From Arthrobacter sp. FW306-07-I (GTDB lineage Bacteria; Actinomycetota; Actinomycetes; Actinomycetales; Micrococcaceae), in contig NZ_CP084550.1 in assembly GCF_021800405.1 (NCBI RefSeq), positions 2,976,001 through 3,040,000 on the forward strand: a stretch of DNA of 64,000 nt, read 5' to 3'. Shown in pieces: positions 53,101 through 61,426 of this stretch (positions are counted from its first letter, which is position 1; each line of letters opens with the position of its first letter). Made by a program: the position numbers and the translations under genes. The notes under the pieces were generated by a model. The model worked only from the letters and a program-made list of their open reading frames with translations. It was not told the DNA's origin and made no database searches.

Positions 53101-54348
53101 GCAGCCCCACCGATCGCGGACGTTGTGCAGCGATGCCACGTGATCCATCAGCGCATGCCGGTGCTCGGTAAGGGTGTGGTGCAGGTTCCCGAGCTGCGGT
53201 TCCAGCGACTTCTCGTTCCGGACGATCGCCCGGACCAACTGGCCCTTCAGCTGTTGGGCGGTGACATTCCCGGTGAGCTGGAACAGGATGGACTCCAGTC
53301 CCAGCGACTCCAGGTGTCCGGACACCTCATTGAGGCTGGCGCGCCGGTCGCCCACCACCAGCACGGTCTTTCCGGCATCCACCAGGGCACCGATTGTGTT
53401 GATCGCGGTCTGGGTCTGGCCGGTACCGGGCGGGCTGCTGACCACCAGGGAGTCCCCGGCGCGGGCTGCATCGATTACGTACTGCTGGTCCGTGTCCGCG
53501 TCCAGCAGGAGCAGTTCGTCCTTGGGGTGCCGGTTGTCCAGCTGCGGGAAGCGGGACGGGTCCGGTTCTTCAATGTCCACCATCTCGCCGCCGGCGGCGG
53601 TGGCCAGTGCGGACACGATGGGGTGTGTGTCGTTGATCCAGGGGTCGTCGAGGTTGCCGGAGAGGTCGGCGAAGGTGGAAACGAGCAGGTTGTGCTGGGT
53701 TTCCGCCCCGTGGATGGGCCGGATCAGGGTGGCCAGCCGGTCCAGGACGGGCTGGGGGTCGAACCGGGCGGTGCTGTAGGCCAGGCGGGTCACGGCGTTG
53801 ACGTCGAAGACGATGCCGTGGATGTTCTTCAGGTGCCGCACCAATGCCGGGTTGATCTGTGCCTGCTCGGTGAGCTGCAGTTCAAAGTCGTCCTCCCCTG
53901 GCCGAACCGTGAGGGAGATGGCGGTCAGCATCACGGGGGCGGACACACGCTGGGGTTTGCCCCCGACGGCGGATGTCCACACCACGGTGCCTGCGGACAG
54001 GTACCCGGCATCGATACCGCGGTCATTGGCGAGCTCAAAGATCTTGGACCGGATGTTGCGTGAAGCCCTTGCCGCGACCACGTACTGCTGCCGGTCCCGG
54101 ATCAGCGTGGACAGGCGGGTGCGGCGCCCGGCCATGAGCTGGGCGAGTCCGGAGGGGTGTGCCGAGGTGAGGTCGATGGAACCTTCGGGCGTCTTGGTGA
54201 AGCGCAGCATCGTGTCCGCGCCGGTGACGGGTTTGAGCCCGGACAGCCATTTACGAAGCTCTTCCGAGCCCTCCGGGTGGCCTTGACCAACTGACACTTC
54301 TGCCTTCTTTTCTGCGTTTGCACGTGACGTCCTGGACCATACCGGCAT
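50191..54348 (-). CDS. DUF4011-type helicase-like protein with C-terminal nuclease-like domain; degenerate ATPase motifs
   Basis: 1385 residues, the largest gene here. An N-terminal DUF4011-like region (about 30-260) precedes a split superfamily-1 helicase core and a Vsr/DUF559-like nuclease domain (about 1150-1260, IESDG and RERSRLRPELLERLGW). Walker A reads PPGTGQTQT, with Gln311 where Lys is expected. Motif II reads LDAEAT (843-848) where DEAS/T is expected. Motif III is GDSRIATP instead of GD-x2-QLPP, while motif VI (AMTRARRSLHVL) is kept. The last about 110 residues are acidic low-complexity ending DTWLKEQKPPHWG. Start 54348 follows a TACTCT box by 7 bases. Function unknown; homologues are often just called helicase. 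Confidence 0.85.
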   Translation of the reverse strand: MPVWSRTSRANAEKKAEVSVGQGHPEGSEELRKWLSGLKPVTGADTMLRFTKTPEGSIDLTSAHPSGLAQLMAGRRTRLSTLIRDRQQYVVAARASRNIRSKIFELANDRGIDAGYLSAGTVVWTSAVGGKPQRVSAPVMLTAISLTVRPGEDDFELQLTEQAQINPALVRHLKNIHGIVFDVNAVTRLAYSTARFDPQPVLDRLATLIRPIHGAETQHNLLVSTFADLSGNLDDPWINDTHPIVSALATAAGGEMVDIEEPDPSRFPQLDNRHPKDELLLLDADTDQQYVIDAARAGDSLVVSSPPGTGQTQTAINTIGALVDAGKTVLVVGDRRASLNEVSGHLESLGLESILFQLTGNVTAQQLKGQLVRAIVRNEKSLEPQLGNLHHTLTEHRHALMDHVASLHNVRDRWGCSPYQAMQSLAELTSIHPAPATTVRLKRSVLDSIRDRDELAGRLRRAAELGSFSKAATTSPWHGARLLTRKETEEAQDLVRSVAKSLPILRDRMDAVAEHAEIRLGESFAEWGEQLELLVAVRGSLDKFTPDIFDRPVTDLISATAPSSWRRERGIELTAMQRSRLRRVAKEYVRPGVHIADLHSSLLLVQEQRALWAGYATTQRHPAVPSGLAEMNAMYRSLDKELAQLGEALRHTEDGGSLTGVPYPQLMERLERLVADTDTLKTLPERTLLIENMREHGLGELLADLAEREVPEGSVAAELELAWWQSALEAMISGDDYLAMSDGDALRRLEAEYRLADNAHIASGAARLRWALAERWRTAIAAQPRQAGLLRSLLKDGRVSLPALTAQAPDLIGTLVPVWSVSPYLMTGLLPAEQHFDAVVILDAEATSLQAVLPSIARARQVIAFGDSRIATPRTFTVGVERLAPGESAHHRVESAFTALSAVLPVWRLNVVYRAVDEDLVLQLSKSFYDGGLRRLPEGQSATGLDRSLLVEYLPDGTGLPSADHEGVESVVAEVNRVVELVFEHARMRPRTSLAVVTASLRHAARIGESIRLQLSNQPGLAGFFGAGPESFRVVDLERAQGLVRDHVIFSPGFGRTPHGRALHNFGPLSAEGGREKFALAMTRARRSLHVLTCFRPEDLDHTRLTHGAVDLYTLLNREISGNTDLGTPASRAAASEQALGADPLVADLGDRLRARGARVWHQYDGAIDVVAAADPLNTMGQDDLDLPRPVAIESDGTKQYRAMSVRERSRLRPELLERLGWRYMPLWTIEVFTDPSTCADRIAGYLGLENIVLPGRTTTSTGFLDDDVHQALNGIDTASSAASAGKEDLSREELSKEDRAGKAGPEEDMHYDENKNGNPEPGTDAAASGAPAAPGPNAPAARAAQGGSEEILPSKAAEDDARSWGDREDDHDTWLKEQKPPHWG

Positions 54349-54355
54349 AGGTTCG

Positions 54356-54361
54356 AGAGTA
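54356..54361 (-). promoter_or_regulatory. -10 element of helicase-like gene promoter
   Basis: TACTCT on the minus strand, 7 bases before the ATG at 54348, with no ribosome site. It supports this start over one 16 codons upstream. Confidence 0.5.
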
Positions 54362-54436
54362 GCCGCTTCGGCGCCGGACTTGAGCGACCGCAACACTGGA
54401 GCACGGGAAATTGCGGAGGATTCATTCGGGAAAAGC

Positions 54437-54470
54437 AGTGGCCGGCCCCCGCTGGCGGAGGCCGGCCACT
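54437..54470 (-). terminator. guaA terminator
   Basis: 11-bp stem (AGTGGCCGGCC / GGCCGGCCACT) with a 12-base loop, 8 bases after the guaA stop and followed by TTTT on the minus strand. Confidence 0.85.
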
Positions 54471-54477
54471 TAGGAAG

Positions 54478-56067
54478 CTATTCCCACTCGATGGTTCCCG
54501 GCGGCTTGCTGGTGACGTCCAGCACCACCCGGTTGACGCCGTCCACCTCGTTGGTGATCCGGTTGGAAATCCTGGCCAGGAGGTCGTAGGGCAGGCGTGA
54601 CCAGTCGGCGGTCATGGCGTCCTCGGACGAAACGGGACGCAGCACGATGGGGTGGCCGTAGGTGCGGCCGTCGCCCATGACGCCGACGCTGCGGACGTCC
54701 GCCAGCAGCACTACCGGCATCTGCCAGACCTCGTTGTCCAGGCCGGCCTCGGTCAGCTCGGCGCGCGCGATGGCGTCCGCCTTGCGGAGCAGGTCCAACC
54801 GCTCCTTGGTGACCTCGCCGACGATCCGGATGCCCAGGCCGGGGCCGGGGAACGGCTGGCGGCCCACGATCTCCTGCGGCAACCCCAGCTGGGCGCCCAC
54901 GGCGCGGACTTCATCCTTGAACAGGGCTCGCAGCGGTTCGACAAGCTCGAACTGCAGGTCCTCGGGAAGCCCGCCCACATTGTGGTGGCTCTTGATGTTA
55001 GCGGCACCTTCGCCGCCGCCGGATTCGACGACGTCCGGGTAGAGGGTGCCCTGGACCAGGAACTTGATCTTCTCGCCGTGCGCGGCAGCCTCGGCAATGA
55101 TGGCCAGTTCGGCTTCTTCGAAGGCGCGGATGAACTCGCGGCCAATGATCTTGCGCTTGGTTTCGGGATCGCTGACGCCTGCCAGTGCCGAAAGGAAGCG
55201 CTCCTGTTCGTTGGCCACGTACAGCTTGACGCCGGTGGCGGCCACGAAGTCGCGTTCCACCTGTTCCGCTTCGCCCTCGCGCAGCAGTCCGTGGTCCACG
55301 AACACACAGGTGAGCTGGTCGCCCACGGCGCGCTGGACCAGCGCTGCCGCCACTGCTGAATCGACGCCGCCGGAGAGCCCGCAGATTACCCGGGAATCCC
55401 CGATCTGCTGGCGGATCCGCTCCACCTGCTCCTCCAGGATGTTTCCGGTGGTCCAGTTGGGCTCAATCTTGGCGCAGTTGAACAGGAAGTTTTCAAGCAC
55501 CTGCTGTCCGTAGGCGGAGTGCTTGACCTCCGGGTGCCACTGCACACCGAAGAGACCCTTTTCCTCGTTGGCGAAGGCAGCCACCTCCGCGCCCGCGGTC
55601 GTGGCCAGCACCTCGAAGCCTTCGGGCGCAGAGTGGACGGAGTCGCCGTGGCTCATCCAGGTCTTCTGGTGCTGGGGCATGCCTTTCAGCACGGAACGCC
55701 CCTCGCCCAGGATGGTGGTCTCGGTGGATCCGTACTCCCGCAGGCCGGTCTTGTCCACCTTGCCGCCCAGCGCGTTGGCCATGGCCTGGAACCCGTAGCA
55801 GATGCCAAAGACGGGGACGCCGGCCTCGAAGAGGTCGGCACCAACGCTCGGGGCGCCGTCGGCATAAACGCTGGAAGGGCCGCCGGAAAGGATGATGGCG
55901 GCGGGATTCTTGGCCAGGAGCTGCTCGGTGGAGTAAGTATGCGGAACCACTTCCGAATACACATTCGCTTCCCTGACGCGGCGGGCAATCAGCTGCGCGT
56001 ACTGGGCACCGTAATCAACAACCAGCACCGGCTTCTGGGAAGTCTGGGATGCAGTGGGAGTAGTCAC
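54478..56067 (-). CDS. guaA: GMP synthase (glutamine-hydrolysing)
   Basis: 529 residues. Converts XMP to GMP. The N-terminal class I glutaminase has Cys in [11 protein letters not shown] and the His/Glu pair in GVQWHPEV. The ATP-pyrophosphatase domain has the P-loop [12 protein letters not shown] (about 235-246). The C-terminal dimerisation domain contains KPPGTIEWE, the usual family end. GTG start, leaderless (TAGGCT 6 bases upstream). guaB3 is 5 kb away. Confidence 0.97.
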   Translation of the reverse strand: MTTPTASQTSQKPVLVVDYGAQYAQLIARRVREANVYSEVVPHTYSTEQLLAKNPAAIILSGGPSSVYADGAPSVGADLFEAGVPVFGICYGFQAMANALGGKVDKTGLREYGSTETTILGEGRSVLKGMPQHQKTWMSHGDSVHSAPEGFEVLATTAGAEVAAFANEEKGLFGVQWHPEVKHSAYGQQVLENFLFNCAKIEPNWTTGNILEEQVERIRQQIGDSRVICGLSGGVDSAVAAALVQRAVGDQLTCVFVDHGLLREGEAEQVERDFVAATGVKLYVANEQERFLSALAGVSDPETKRKIIGREFIRAFEEAELAIIAEAAAHGEKIKFLVQGTLYPDVVESGGGEGAANIKSHHNVGGLPEDLQFELVEPLRALFKDEVRAVGAQLGLPQEIVGRQPFPGPGLGIRIVGEVTKERLDLLRKADAIARAELTEAGLDNEVWQMPVVLLADVRSVGVMGDGRTYGHPIVLRPVSSEDAMTADWSRLPYDLLARISNRITNEVDGVNRVVLDVTSKPPGTIEWE

Positions 56068-56073
56068 CGTAAT

Positions 56074-56079
56074 AGCCTA
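56074..56079 (-). promoter_or_regulatory. -10 element of leaderless guaA promoter
   Basis: TAGGCT on the minus strand, 6 bases before the guaA GTG. Confidence 0.6.
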
Positions 56080-56183
56080 CTTGGCGCCGTTGCACCGGCG
56101 CACCTTGGGAGGCCGCGCTGTGACGGAGCAAACGTCCGACGGCGGCCGGTCGGCTGCCTGTGCGCAGCCCACTGCGGAGGGGA

Positions 56184-56693
56184 TCAGTAGCGCTGCGGGG
56201 CCTGCGGGTTGGCGGCCAGCTCGGCCTCCACCTCGGCGTGGAACTTCTTCTCGACGATGAAGGACAGGAACGGCACCACGCCACCCAGTGCCAGCAGGAT
56301 TAGCTTCAGGAACGGCCAGCGCATAAGCGACCACAGCCGGAAGTTGGAGATCAGGTACACCACGTACATCCAGCCGTGCACGATCAGCACCGTGACGGAG
56401 ACGTTGACGCCGTTGATCACCCCGGCCGGTTCGGCGTCGGCGAATCCGAAGCCGAACGGCTGGCCGGTCACTGCGTTGGTGCCGCCCGCGAACAGGTACT
56501 GCCCGAAGCCGTACCGCGCCACGAGTTCGGCGCAGAGCAGGAGCAGCATGGTGCCGGTGAGGTAGGCCATGACCTTGTAGAACTTCAGGGCCGACCGGAT
56601 CTGTGCCTCAGTACCGCCGAAGCGGCGCTTCTTGCCGGAAGTCTTGCCGCCGGATGCCTGCGGGGATGGGGTGGCGGGTTTCGGATCAATCAT
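56184..56693 (-). CDS. DUF3817 family membrane protein
   Basis: 169 residues. A hydrophilic N-terminus of about 28 residues (GGKTSGKKRRFGG) is followed by three or four helices. The DUF3817 pattern is seen in LKFYKVMAYLTGTMLLLLCAELV and in the conserved HG of VTVLIVHGWMYVVYLISNFRLW. The loop between helices 1 and 2 is longer than usual (VTGQPFGFGFADAEPAGV). It overlaps the SURF1 stop by 4 bases. Function unknown. Confidence 0.9.
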   Translation of the reverse strand: MIDPKPATPSPQASGGKTSGKKRRFGGTEAQIRSALKFYKVMAYLTGTMLLLLCAELVARYGFGQYLFAGGTNAVTGQPFGFGFADAEPAGVINGVNVSVTVLIVHGWMYVVYLISNFRLWSLMRWPFLKLILLALGGVVPFLSFIVEKKFHAEVEAELAANPQAPQRY

Positions 56694-57589
56694 GGCTGTA
56701 CCTTCTGCTGGTGCTGGTCAGGCTGCTGCTGTTCAGGCTGGTGCTGGTTAGGCTGCTGCTGAAGAGGCTGTGTTTCGTGGAGGCCGCCTGCGGGGGCTTC
56801 ATCGGCGTCCTCGAGGGCCTCCTCGAGATCGCGGTGGTAGTCGTCCTTGACCAGGCGCCACCAGATAAAGAAGGCGAAACCGGCGAAGACGACCCATTCG
56901 ATGGAATAGAACAGGTTGAGCCAGTTGATGTGCTGCCCGGGGGGCTGCGGCCCGATATCCAGGGGCAGGAGCTTTCCAGGGACGGCTGAGGCGCTGACGT
57001 CCTGGCCGCCCACCACCTCGGCGGTGGCAGACACAAAGCCCGGGTAGCTGCTCACGTCCCAGTAGTTGATGAGCTCGGCGACGGAAACAGCCGTGGCCTC
57101 CCCCGGCTTGGGCGACTTCCCGGCCACCGGCGCCTCGGATGGCAGGAGGCGTCCGGTTAGTTCAACAACGCCCGACGGCGGTGCTGCCGCATCCCCCGGC
57201 TCGGCTACCCACCCGCGTGCCACCGGGATCCAGGTTTGGGGAGATGCGCCCGCGCCGGTCAGGGCCGGGGCACCGTTGACGGCGAAGGCGGACACCACCC
57301 AGTAGCCGCTTTTGCCGTCGTGGAGCCTGCCGGGAACCAGGACCTGCTTGTCCGGGCTGTACGTTCCCTGCGCCGTCACCATCTGGTCTGCGACGCTTCC
57401 GTGGAAGAACTCCCCGGGCTGCAGGGTGCTTGTGAGCTGTTGGACCTGTTCAGAAGCCGGGTTGACCGGCACCTCGGGTTGGGTGGAGCGCCCGAACTGC
57501 CACTGGCTCAGCAGCACGAAGACCCCGGAGAGAACGATCGCGAAGATAAAGCCTGCGATCCATCGGGGCTTAAGGGCTGTTTTCCACAC
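56690..57589 (-). CDS. SURF1 family protein
   Basis: 299 residues. The SURF1 pattern of two membrane helices, near residues 12-30 and about 230-250, encloses an external domain with GSVADQMVTAQGTYSPDKQVLVPGR and WIPVARGWV. It probably assists cytochrome c oxidase assembly. The C-terminal about 30 residues are an unusual Gln/Pro/His-rich repeat (QQQPNQHQPEQQQPDQHQQ). GTG start, leaderless (TACGGT 6 bases upstream). First gene of the SURF1-DUF3817 pair. Confidence 0.92.
   Translation of the reverse strand: MWKTALKPRWIAGFIFAIVLSGVFVLLSQWQFGRSTQPEVPVNPASEQVQQLTSTLQPGEFFHGSVADQMVTAQGTYSPDKQVLVPGRLHDGKSGYWVVSAFAVNGAPALTGAGASPQTWIPVARGWVAEPGDAAAPPSGVVELTGRLLPSEAPVAGKSPKPGEATAVSVAELINYWDVSSYPGFVSATAEVVGGQDVSASAVPGKLLPLDIGPQPPGQHINWLNLFYSIEWVVFAGFAFFIWWRLVKDDYHRDLEEALEDADEAPAGGLHETQPLQQQPNQHQPEQQQPDQHQQKVQP
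56707..56766. repeat. 30-bp tandem repeat in the SURF1 3' end
   Basis: Two copies of a 30-base unit (56707-56736 and 56737-56766) differing at a few positions; each encodes ten residues of the QQQP-x-QHQ type on the minus strand. Confidence 0.75.
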
Positions 57590-57595
57590 GTCTTA

Positions 57596-57601
57596 ACCGT
57601 A
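57596..57601 (-). promoter_or_regulatory. -10 element of leaderless SURF1 promoter
   Basis: TACGGT on the minus strand, 6 bases before the GTG at 57589. Confidence 0.55.
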
Positions 57602-57675
57602 CTTCGTACTTCTGTAGAACAACTAAACGCCAGGGCATCCGGACCGGAAACGGGACCGGCCCATCCCAGCCGCGC

Positions 57676-58164
57676 CTAGTGGTCGAAGAAGACCAGGCTG
57701 GAGTTGATGAGTTCGGCAATCACTTCGGCGTCGTACGCACGACGCAGCGACTCCCGGAAAGACTCCTTTGAGAGCGACCGGGCCAGGGTGGCCAGCACCT
57801 CCAGGTGGTCCGAGAAGGAGCTGGCCGGGGTGGCAATCAACAGGATGACCGTGGCCGGACCGTCCGCGGCACCAAAGTCCAGCGCATGGCCGTACTTCGC
57901 GATTCCAACCGCGATGGACGTTTGGGAGACGAATTCGCTCCTTGCGTGCGGCAACCCGATGCCGCCCGGGAGCCCCGTGGCCAGTTGGTGCTCCCGGGCG
58001 TTAACGTTCTTCAGGAACCCGTCAAGATCTGAGATCCGCCCTGCCGCGTGCAGCCGCTCTGCCAGTTGGTTGGTGGCGTCGGTCTTGTCCTTGGCCTCCA
58101 TTTCCAGGATCACCATGTCGGCGGTGGTCAAATGGGCGTCATACGGGTCCAGTGGTTCCGCCAA
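57676..58164 (-). CDS. PTS sugar transporter subunit IIA (fructose/mannitol type)
   Basis: 162 residues, a single EIIA-fructose-type domain. The phosphorylated His is His73 in GGIGLPHARSEFV; the second conserved region is GPATVILLIATPASSFSDHLEVLATLARSL. TTG start with AAGGG about 9 bases before it. No IIB or IIC subunit is adjacent, so it is an orphan EIIA, either shared by a remote transporter or regulatory. It lies 38 bases after glpD and is probably cotranscribed with it. Confidence 0.92.
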   Translation of the reverse strand: MAEPLDPYDAHLTTADMVILEMEAKDKTDATNQLAERLHAAGRISDLDGFLKNVNAREHQLATGLPGGIGLPHARSEFVSQTSIAVGIAKYGHALDFGAADGPATVILLIATPASSFSDHLEVLATLARSLSKESFRESLRRAYDAEVIAELINSSLVFFDH

Positions 58165-58202
58165 GGCGTATCCCTTCGGTCAGCAGTGGGGCTAGCGGCC
58201 CC

Positions 58203-59942
58203 TCAACGCAAGGGCACGATGTCTTCCGCGCCCAGGCGGGCAGCGTCTGCGGATTCGTCGTCCGGCTGTTGCTGGCTAAGGCGTTCCGCCTCCACACGGG
58301 CAAGGTAGTGGCGGACTTCGTTTTCGCGCTGTGCCTCGCTCCAGCCAAGGACGTCACCCATCAGTTTAGCGACAACAGGGGCAGCGGACACGCCGCGGTC
58401 CCACGCCTCGATGGAGATCCTCGTCCGTCGGGTCAGGACGTCCTGCACATGGCGGGCGCCCTCGTGCGTGGCTGCGTACACGGCCTCGGCCTGAAGATAG
58501 TCATCGGCTCCCGGGATAGGCTCAGCCAGTTCAGGGTTCTGCTCGATGATTTCCAGGACTTCGGGGGTCATGGACCCGTATCGGTTGAGCAGGTGCTCGA
58601 TCCGCGCCACGTGCACCCCGGATTCCTCCGCGGTGCGGTTCCGCCGGTTCCAGGCCGCCCGGAAACCGCTGGCGCCCAGCAGCGGGATGGTCTCGGTACA
58701 GCTGGGCGGCACCCGCTCGTCCATGGTGCGGGTGGCCTCGTCGACGGCGTCCTTGGCCATGACCCGGTAGGTGGTCCACTTGCCGCCGGCCACCACCACC
58801 AGGCCGGGAACCGGATGCGCCACCACGTGCTCGCGGGAGAGCTTGGCGGTGGAGTCATTTTCACCGGCCAGCAGCGGCCGCAGCCCGGCATAGACCCCTT
58901 CGACGTCTTCCCTGGTGAGCGGCCGCTTCAGAACCTGGTTGACGTGTTCCAGGACGTAGTCGATGTCCTTGCTGGAGGCTGCCGGATGCGCCTTGTCCAG
59001 ATGCCAGTCCGTGTCGGTGGTGCCAATGATCCAGTGCCTGCCCCACGGGATGACGAACAGCACCGACTTCTCGGTGCGCAGGATCAGCCCCACGGTGGAC
59101 TGGAAACGGTCCCGGGGAACCACCAGGTGGATACCCTTGGAGGCGCGCACCTTCAACTGGCCGCGGTCCGTCACCATGGCCTGGGTTTCATCGGTCCACA
59201 CACCCGTGGCATTGATGACCTGCTTGGCGCGGACGCTGAACTGCGTGCCGTCCTCGCGGTTCTCCACCTTGGCTCCAACCACCCGCTCGCCCTCGCGCAG
59301 GAAGTCCACCACCGCCATCTGGTTCACTGCATGCGCTCCGTAGTATGCAGCCGTGCGGACCAGGTTGGCCACGTATTTGGCGTCATCCACCTGACCGTCG
59401 TAGTACCTGATCGATCCCACAAAGGCATCGTTCTTCAGGCTGGGGGCCGCCCGCAGCGTGCCGCGCTTGCTCAAGTGCTTGTGGAACGGCACGCCGCGGC
59501 TGTGTCCGCTGGAGATGGACATGACGTCGTACAGTGCGATGCCGGCGCCCACGTACGGACGCTCAATGAACGGCTTGGTGAGCGGGTAAAGGAAGGGCAC
59601 CGGCCGCGCCAGGTGCGGGGCAATCTCGGAGAGCAGCAGGCCGCGTTCCTGCAGGGCCTCCTTGACCAGGGCAAAGTCCAGCATTTCCAAGTAGCGCAGG
59701 CCGCCATGGATGAGTTTGGATGACCTTGAGGAGGTACCGGCGGCCCAGTCGCTTGCCTCGACGATGCCAACGCTCAGCCCACGGGTCACGGCGTCCAGCG
59801 CTGCTCCGGCACCAACGATGCCACCGCCCACAATCAGAATGTCCAGCTCCTGGCCGGGTTCGGCTGTGGCGCGCAGCCGCTGGATGGATGCTTCCCTGGC
59901 TTCGGGGCCAAGGACCCCGCCGTTTGCAGGAACACTCTTCAT
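58203..59942 (-). CDS. glpD: Glycerol-3-phosphate dehydrogenase/oxidase
   Basis: 579 residues, FAD enzyme that oxidises glycerol-3-phosphate to dihydroxyacetone phosphate. N-terminal Rossmann motif IVGGGIVGAGAALDAVTRG (about 36-54), then SSRSSKLIHGGLRYLE, substrate region INATGVWTD, and VVAGGKWTTYRVMAKDAVD near 380. The C-terminal GlpO-type domain (GARHVQDVLTRRTRISIE) is complete. GGAGG precedes the ATG by about 6 bases. No glycerol facilitator or kinase is next to it. Confidence 0.95.
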   Translation of the reverse strand: MKSVPANGGVLGPEAREASIQRLRATAEPGQELDILIVGGGIVGAGAALDAVTRGLSVGIVEASDWAAGTSSRSSKLIHGGLRYLEMLDFALVKEALQERGLLLSEIAPHLARPVPFLYPLTKPFIERPYVGAGIALYDVMSISSGHSRGVPFHKHLSKRGTLRAAPSLKNDAFVGSIRYYDGQVDDAKYVANLVRTAAYYGAHAVNQMAVVDFLREGERVVGAKVENREDGTQFSVRAKQVINATGVWTDETQAMVTDRGQLKVRASKGIHLVVPRDRFQSTVGLILRTEKSVLFVIPWGRHWIIGTTDTDWHLDKAHPAASSKDIDYVLEHVNQVLKRPLTREDVEGVYAGLRPLLAGENDSTAKLSREHVVAHPVPGLVVVAGGKWTTYRVMAKDAVDEATRTMDERVPPSCTETIPLLGASGFRAAWNRRNRTAEESGVHVARIEHLLNRYGSMTPEVLEIIEQNPELAEPIPGADDYLQAEAVYAATHEGARHVQDVLTRRTRISIEAWDRGVSAAPVVAKLMGDVLGWSEAQRENEVRHYLARVEAERLSQQQPDDESADAARLGAEDIVPLR

Positions 59943-60008
59943 TGAACGCCTCCAGTGCCTCTAGTGCCGGTAGTAACCCCACACTACTTGCAATGGGCGT
60001 GCTTTGGG

Positions 60009-60037
60009 CAGGGCCGGGTGGTGCCCACCCGGCCCTG
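60009..60037 (-). terminator. guaB3 terminator
   Basis: 13-bp stem (CAGGGCCGGGTGG / CCACCCGGCCCTG) with a 3-base loop, 8 bases after the guaB3 stop. Confidence 0.8.
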
Positions 60038-60045
60038 ACCTGTGC

Positions 60046-61182
60046 TTAGTTTCCTTCGTAAGGCGATACGACGACGTCGACCCGCTGGAATTCCTTCAGG
60101 TCCGAATAGCCGGTGGTCGCCATGGAGCGCCGCAGCGCACCAATGAGGTTGGACGTGCCGTTTGTGTGGTGGCCGGGTCCGAAGAGGACCTCCTCCAGCG
60201 GCCCAACGGTGCCGACATTGGCGCGGTCCCCGCGCGGCAGCTCGGTGTGGTGGGCTTCCTGGCCCCAGTGCCAGCCCTTGCCCGGCGCTTCTTCTGCCCT
60301 GGCAAGGGCACTGCCCAGCATGACGGCGTCGGCGCCCATGGCGATTGCCTTGACGATGTCACCCGAGGTGCCCATGCCGCCGTCGGCAATCACGTGGACG
60401 TAGCGGCCGCCGGATTCGTCCATGTAGTCGCGGCGTGCCGCGGCGACGTCGGAGATCGCGGAAGCCATGGGCGAGTGGATGCCCAGGGCGCGCCGCGTGG
60501 TGGTGGTTGCGCCGCCACCGAAGCCCACCAGCACGCCGGCGGCACCGGTGCGCATGAGGTGCAGCGCCGGGGTGTAGCCGGCTGCGCCGCCCACGATCAC
60601 CGGGACGTCGAGTTCATAGATGAACTGCTTGAGGTTGAGGGGCTCGTGGTCCTTGGAGACGTGTTCGGCCGACACGGTGGTGCCGCGGATGACAAAGATA
60701 TCGACGCCGGCAGCCAGGACCGTCTTGTAGTGCTCCTGGGTGCGCTGCGGGGTCAGGGATCCGGCAACGGTGACGCCGGCCTCGCGGATTTCGGCCAGGC
60801 GGGACGTGATGAGTTCCGGCTGGATGGGTGCCTGGTACAGCTCCTGCATCCGACCGGTGACGACGGGGCTGTTGGTCTTGTCTTCAAGCGCCGCAATTTC
60901 ATCGAGGACCGACTGCGGATCCTCGTACCGGGTCCAGAGGCCTTCCAGATCCAGCACGCCGAGGCCACCCAGCTTGCCCAGGGCAATGGCCGTGGCCGGG
61001 GACATGGCCGAGTCCATCGGAGCGGCGATCACTGGCATGTCGAACTGGTAGGCGTCGATCTGCCAAGAGACGGAGACGTCCTTGGGGTCGCGGGTGCGAC
61101 GGTTGGGGACGATTGCGATGTCATCCAGGGAGTAGGCACGACGCCCACGCTTGCCACGGCCGATCTCGATCTCATAAGTCAC
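60046..61182 (-). CDS. guaB3: GuaB3 family IMP dehydrogenase-related protein
   Basis: 378 residues, (beta/alpha)8 barrel of the IMPDH/GMP reductase family without CBS domains. YSLDDIAIVPNRRTRD starts the barrel, PVIAAPMDSAMSP and VIADGGMGTSGDIVKAIAMGADAVMLGSALA bind nucleotide phosphate. The loop that in IMPDH carries the catalytic Cys (G-x-GSxC) reads VGFGGGATTTTRR here, with no cysteine. GTG start, probably leaderless (TAACCT 6 bases upstream). The role of GuaB3 in actinobacteria is unsettled. Confidence 0.93.
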   Translation of the reverse strand: MTYEIEIGRGKRGRRAYSLDDIAIVPNRRTRDPKDVSVSWQIDAYQFDMPVIAAPMDSAMSPATAIALGKLGGLGVLDLEGLWTRYEDPQSVLDEIAALEDKTNSPVVTGRMQELYQAPIQPELITSRLAEIREAGVTVAGSLTPQRTQEHYKTVLAAGVDIFVIRGTTVSAEHVSKDHEPLNLKQFIYELDVPVIVGGAAGYTPALHLMRTGAAGVLVGFGGGATTTTRRALGIHSPMASAISDVAAARRDYMDESGGRYVHVIADGGMGTSGDIVKAIAMGADAVMLGSALARAEEAPGKGWHWGQEAHHTELPRGDRANVGTVGPLEEVLFGPGHHTNGTSNLIGALRRSMATTGYSDLKEFQRVDVVVSPYEGN

Positions 61183-61188
61183 TGCTCT

Positions 61189-61194
61189 AGGTTA
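61189..61194 (-). promoter_or_regulatory. -10 element of guaB3 promoter
   Basis: TAACCT on the minus strand, 6 bases before the GTG at 61182. Confidence 0.5.
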
Positions 61195-61414
61195 TCCCAG
61201 CAGGTCCGCTGGCTTTGCCCGGGCCGGATCCTGACGGAAAGCGCTGCCCGTGGCGGCGGCGCGGGGCAAACACGTAGCCTTCTCCGGAGTCTCGGTGGAT
61301 GCTCCCGCGACCAGCTTACGATTGGGCTTCCTTCCGACAGGGAGGACCTGGTCCTCTTGGCGTGACCCTACGGCAACCCGGCTTCCGGACCTCTGTAAGG
61401 CGCACCCTTCCCGC

Positions 61415-61420
61415 TACAGT
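61415..61420 (+). promoter_or_regulatory. -10 element of leaderless promoter
   Basis: TACAGT, 6 bases before the ATG at 61427, with no ribosome site. Confidence 0.55.
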
Positions 61421-61426
61421 GGCGTG

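Noticed and set aside
51208..54063. 951-codon open frame antisense to the helicase-like gene
   Set aside because: High GC content keeps antisense frames open; the sense strand has domain motifs and the antisense translation has none.
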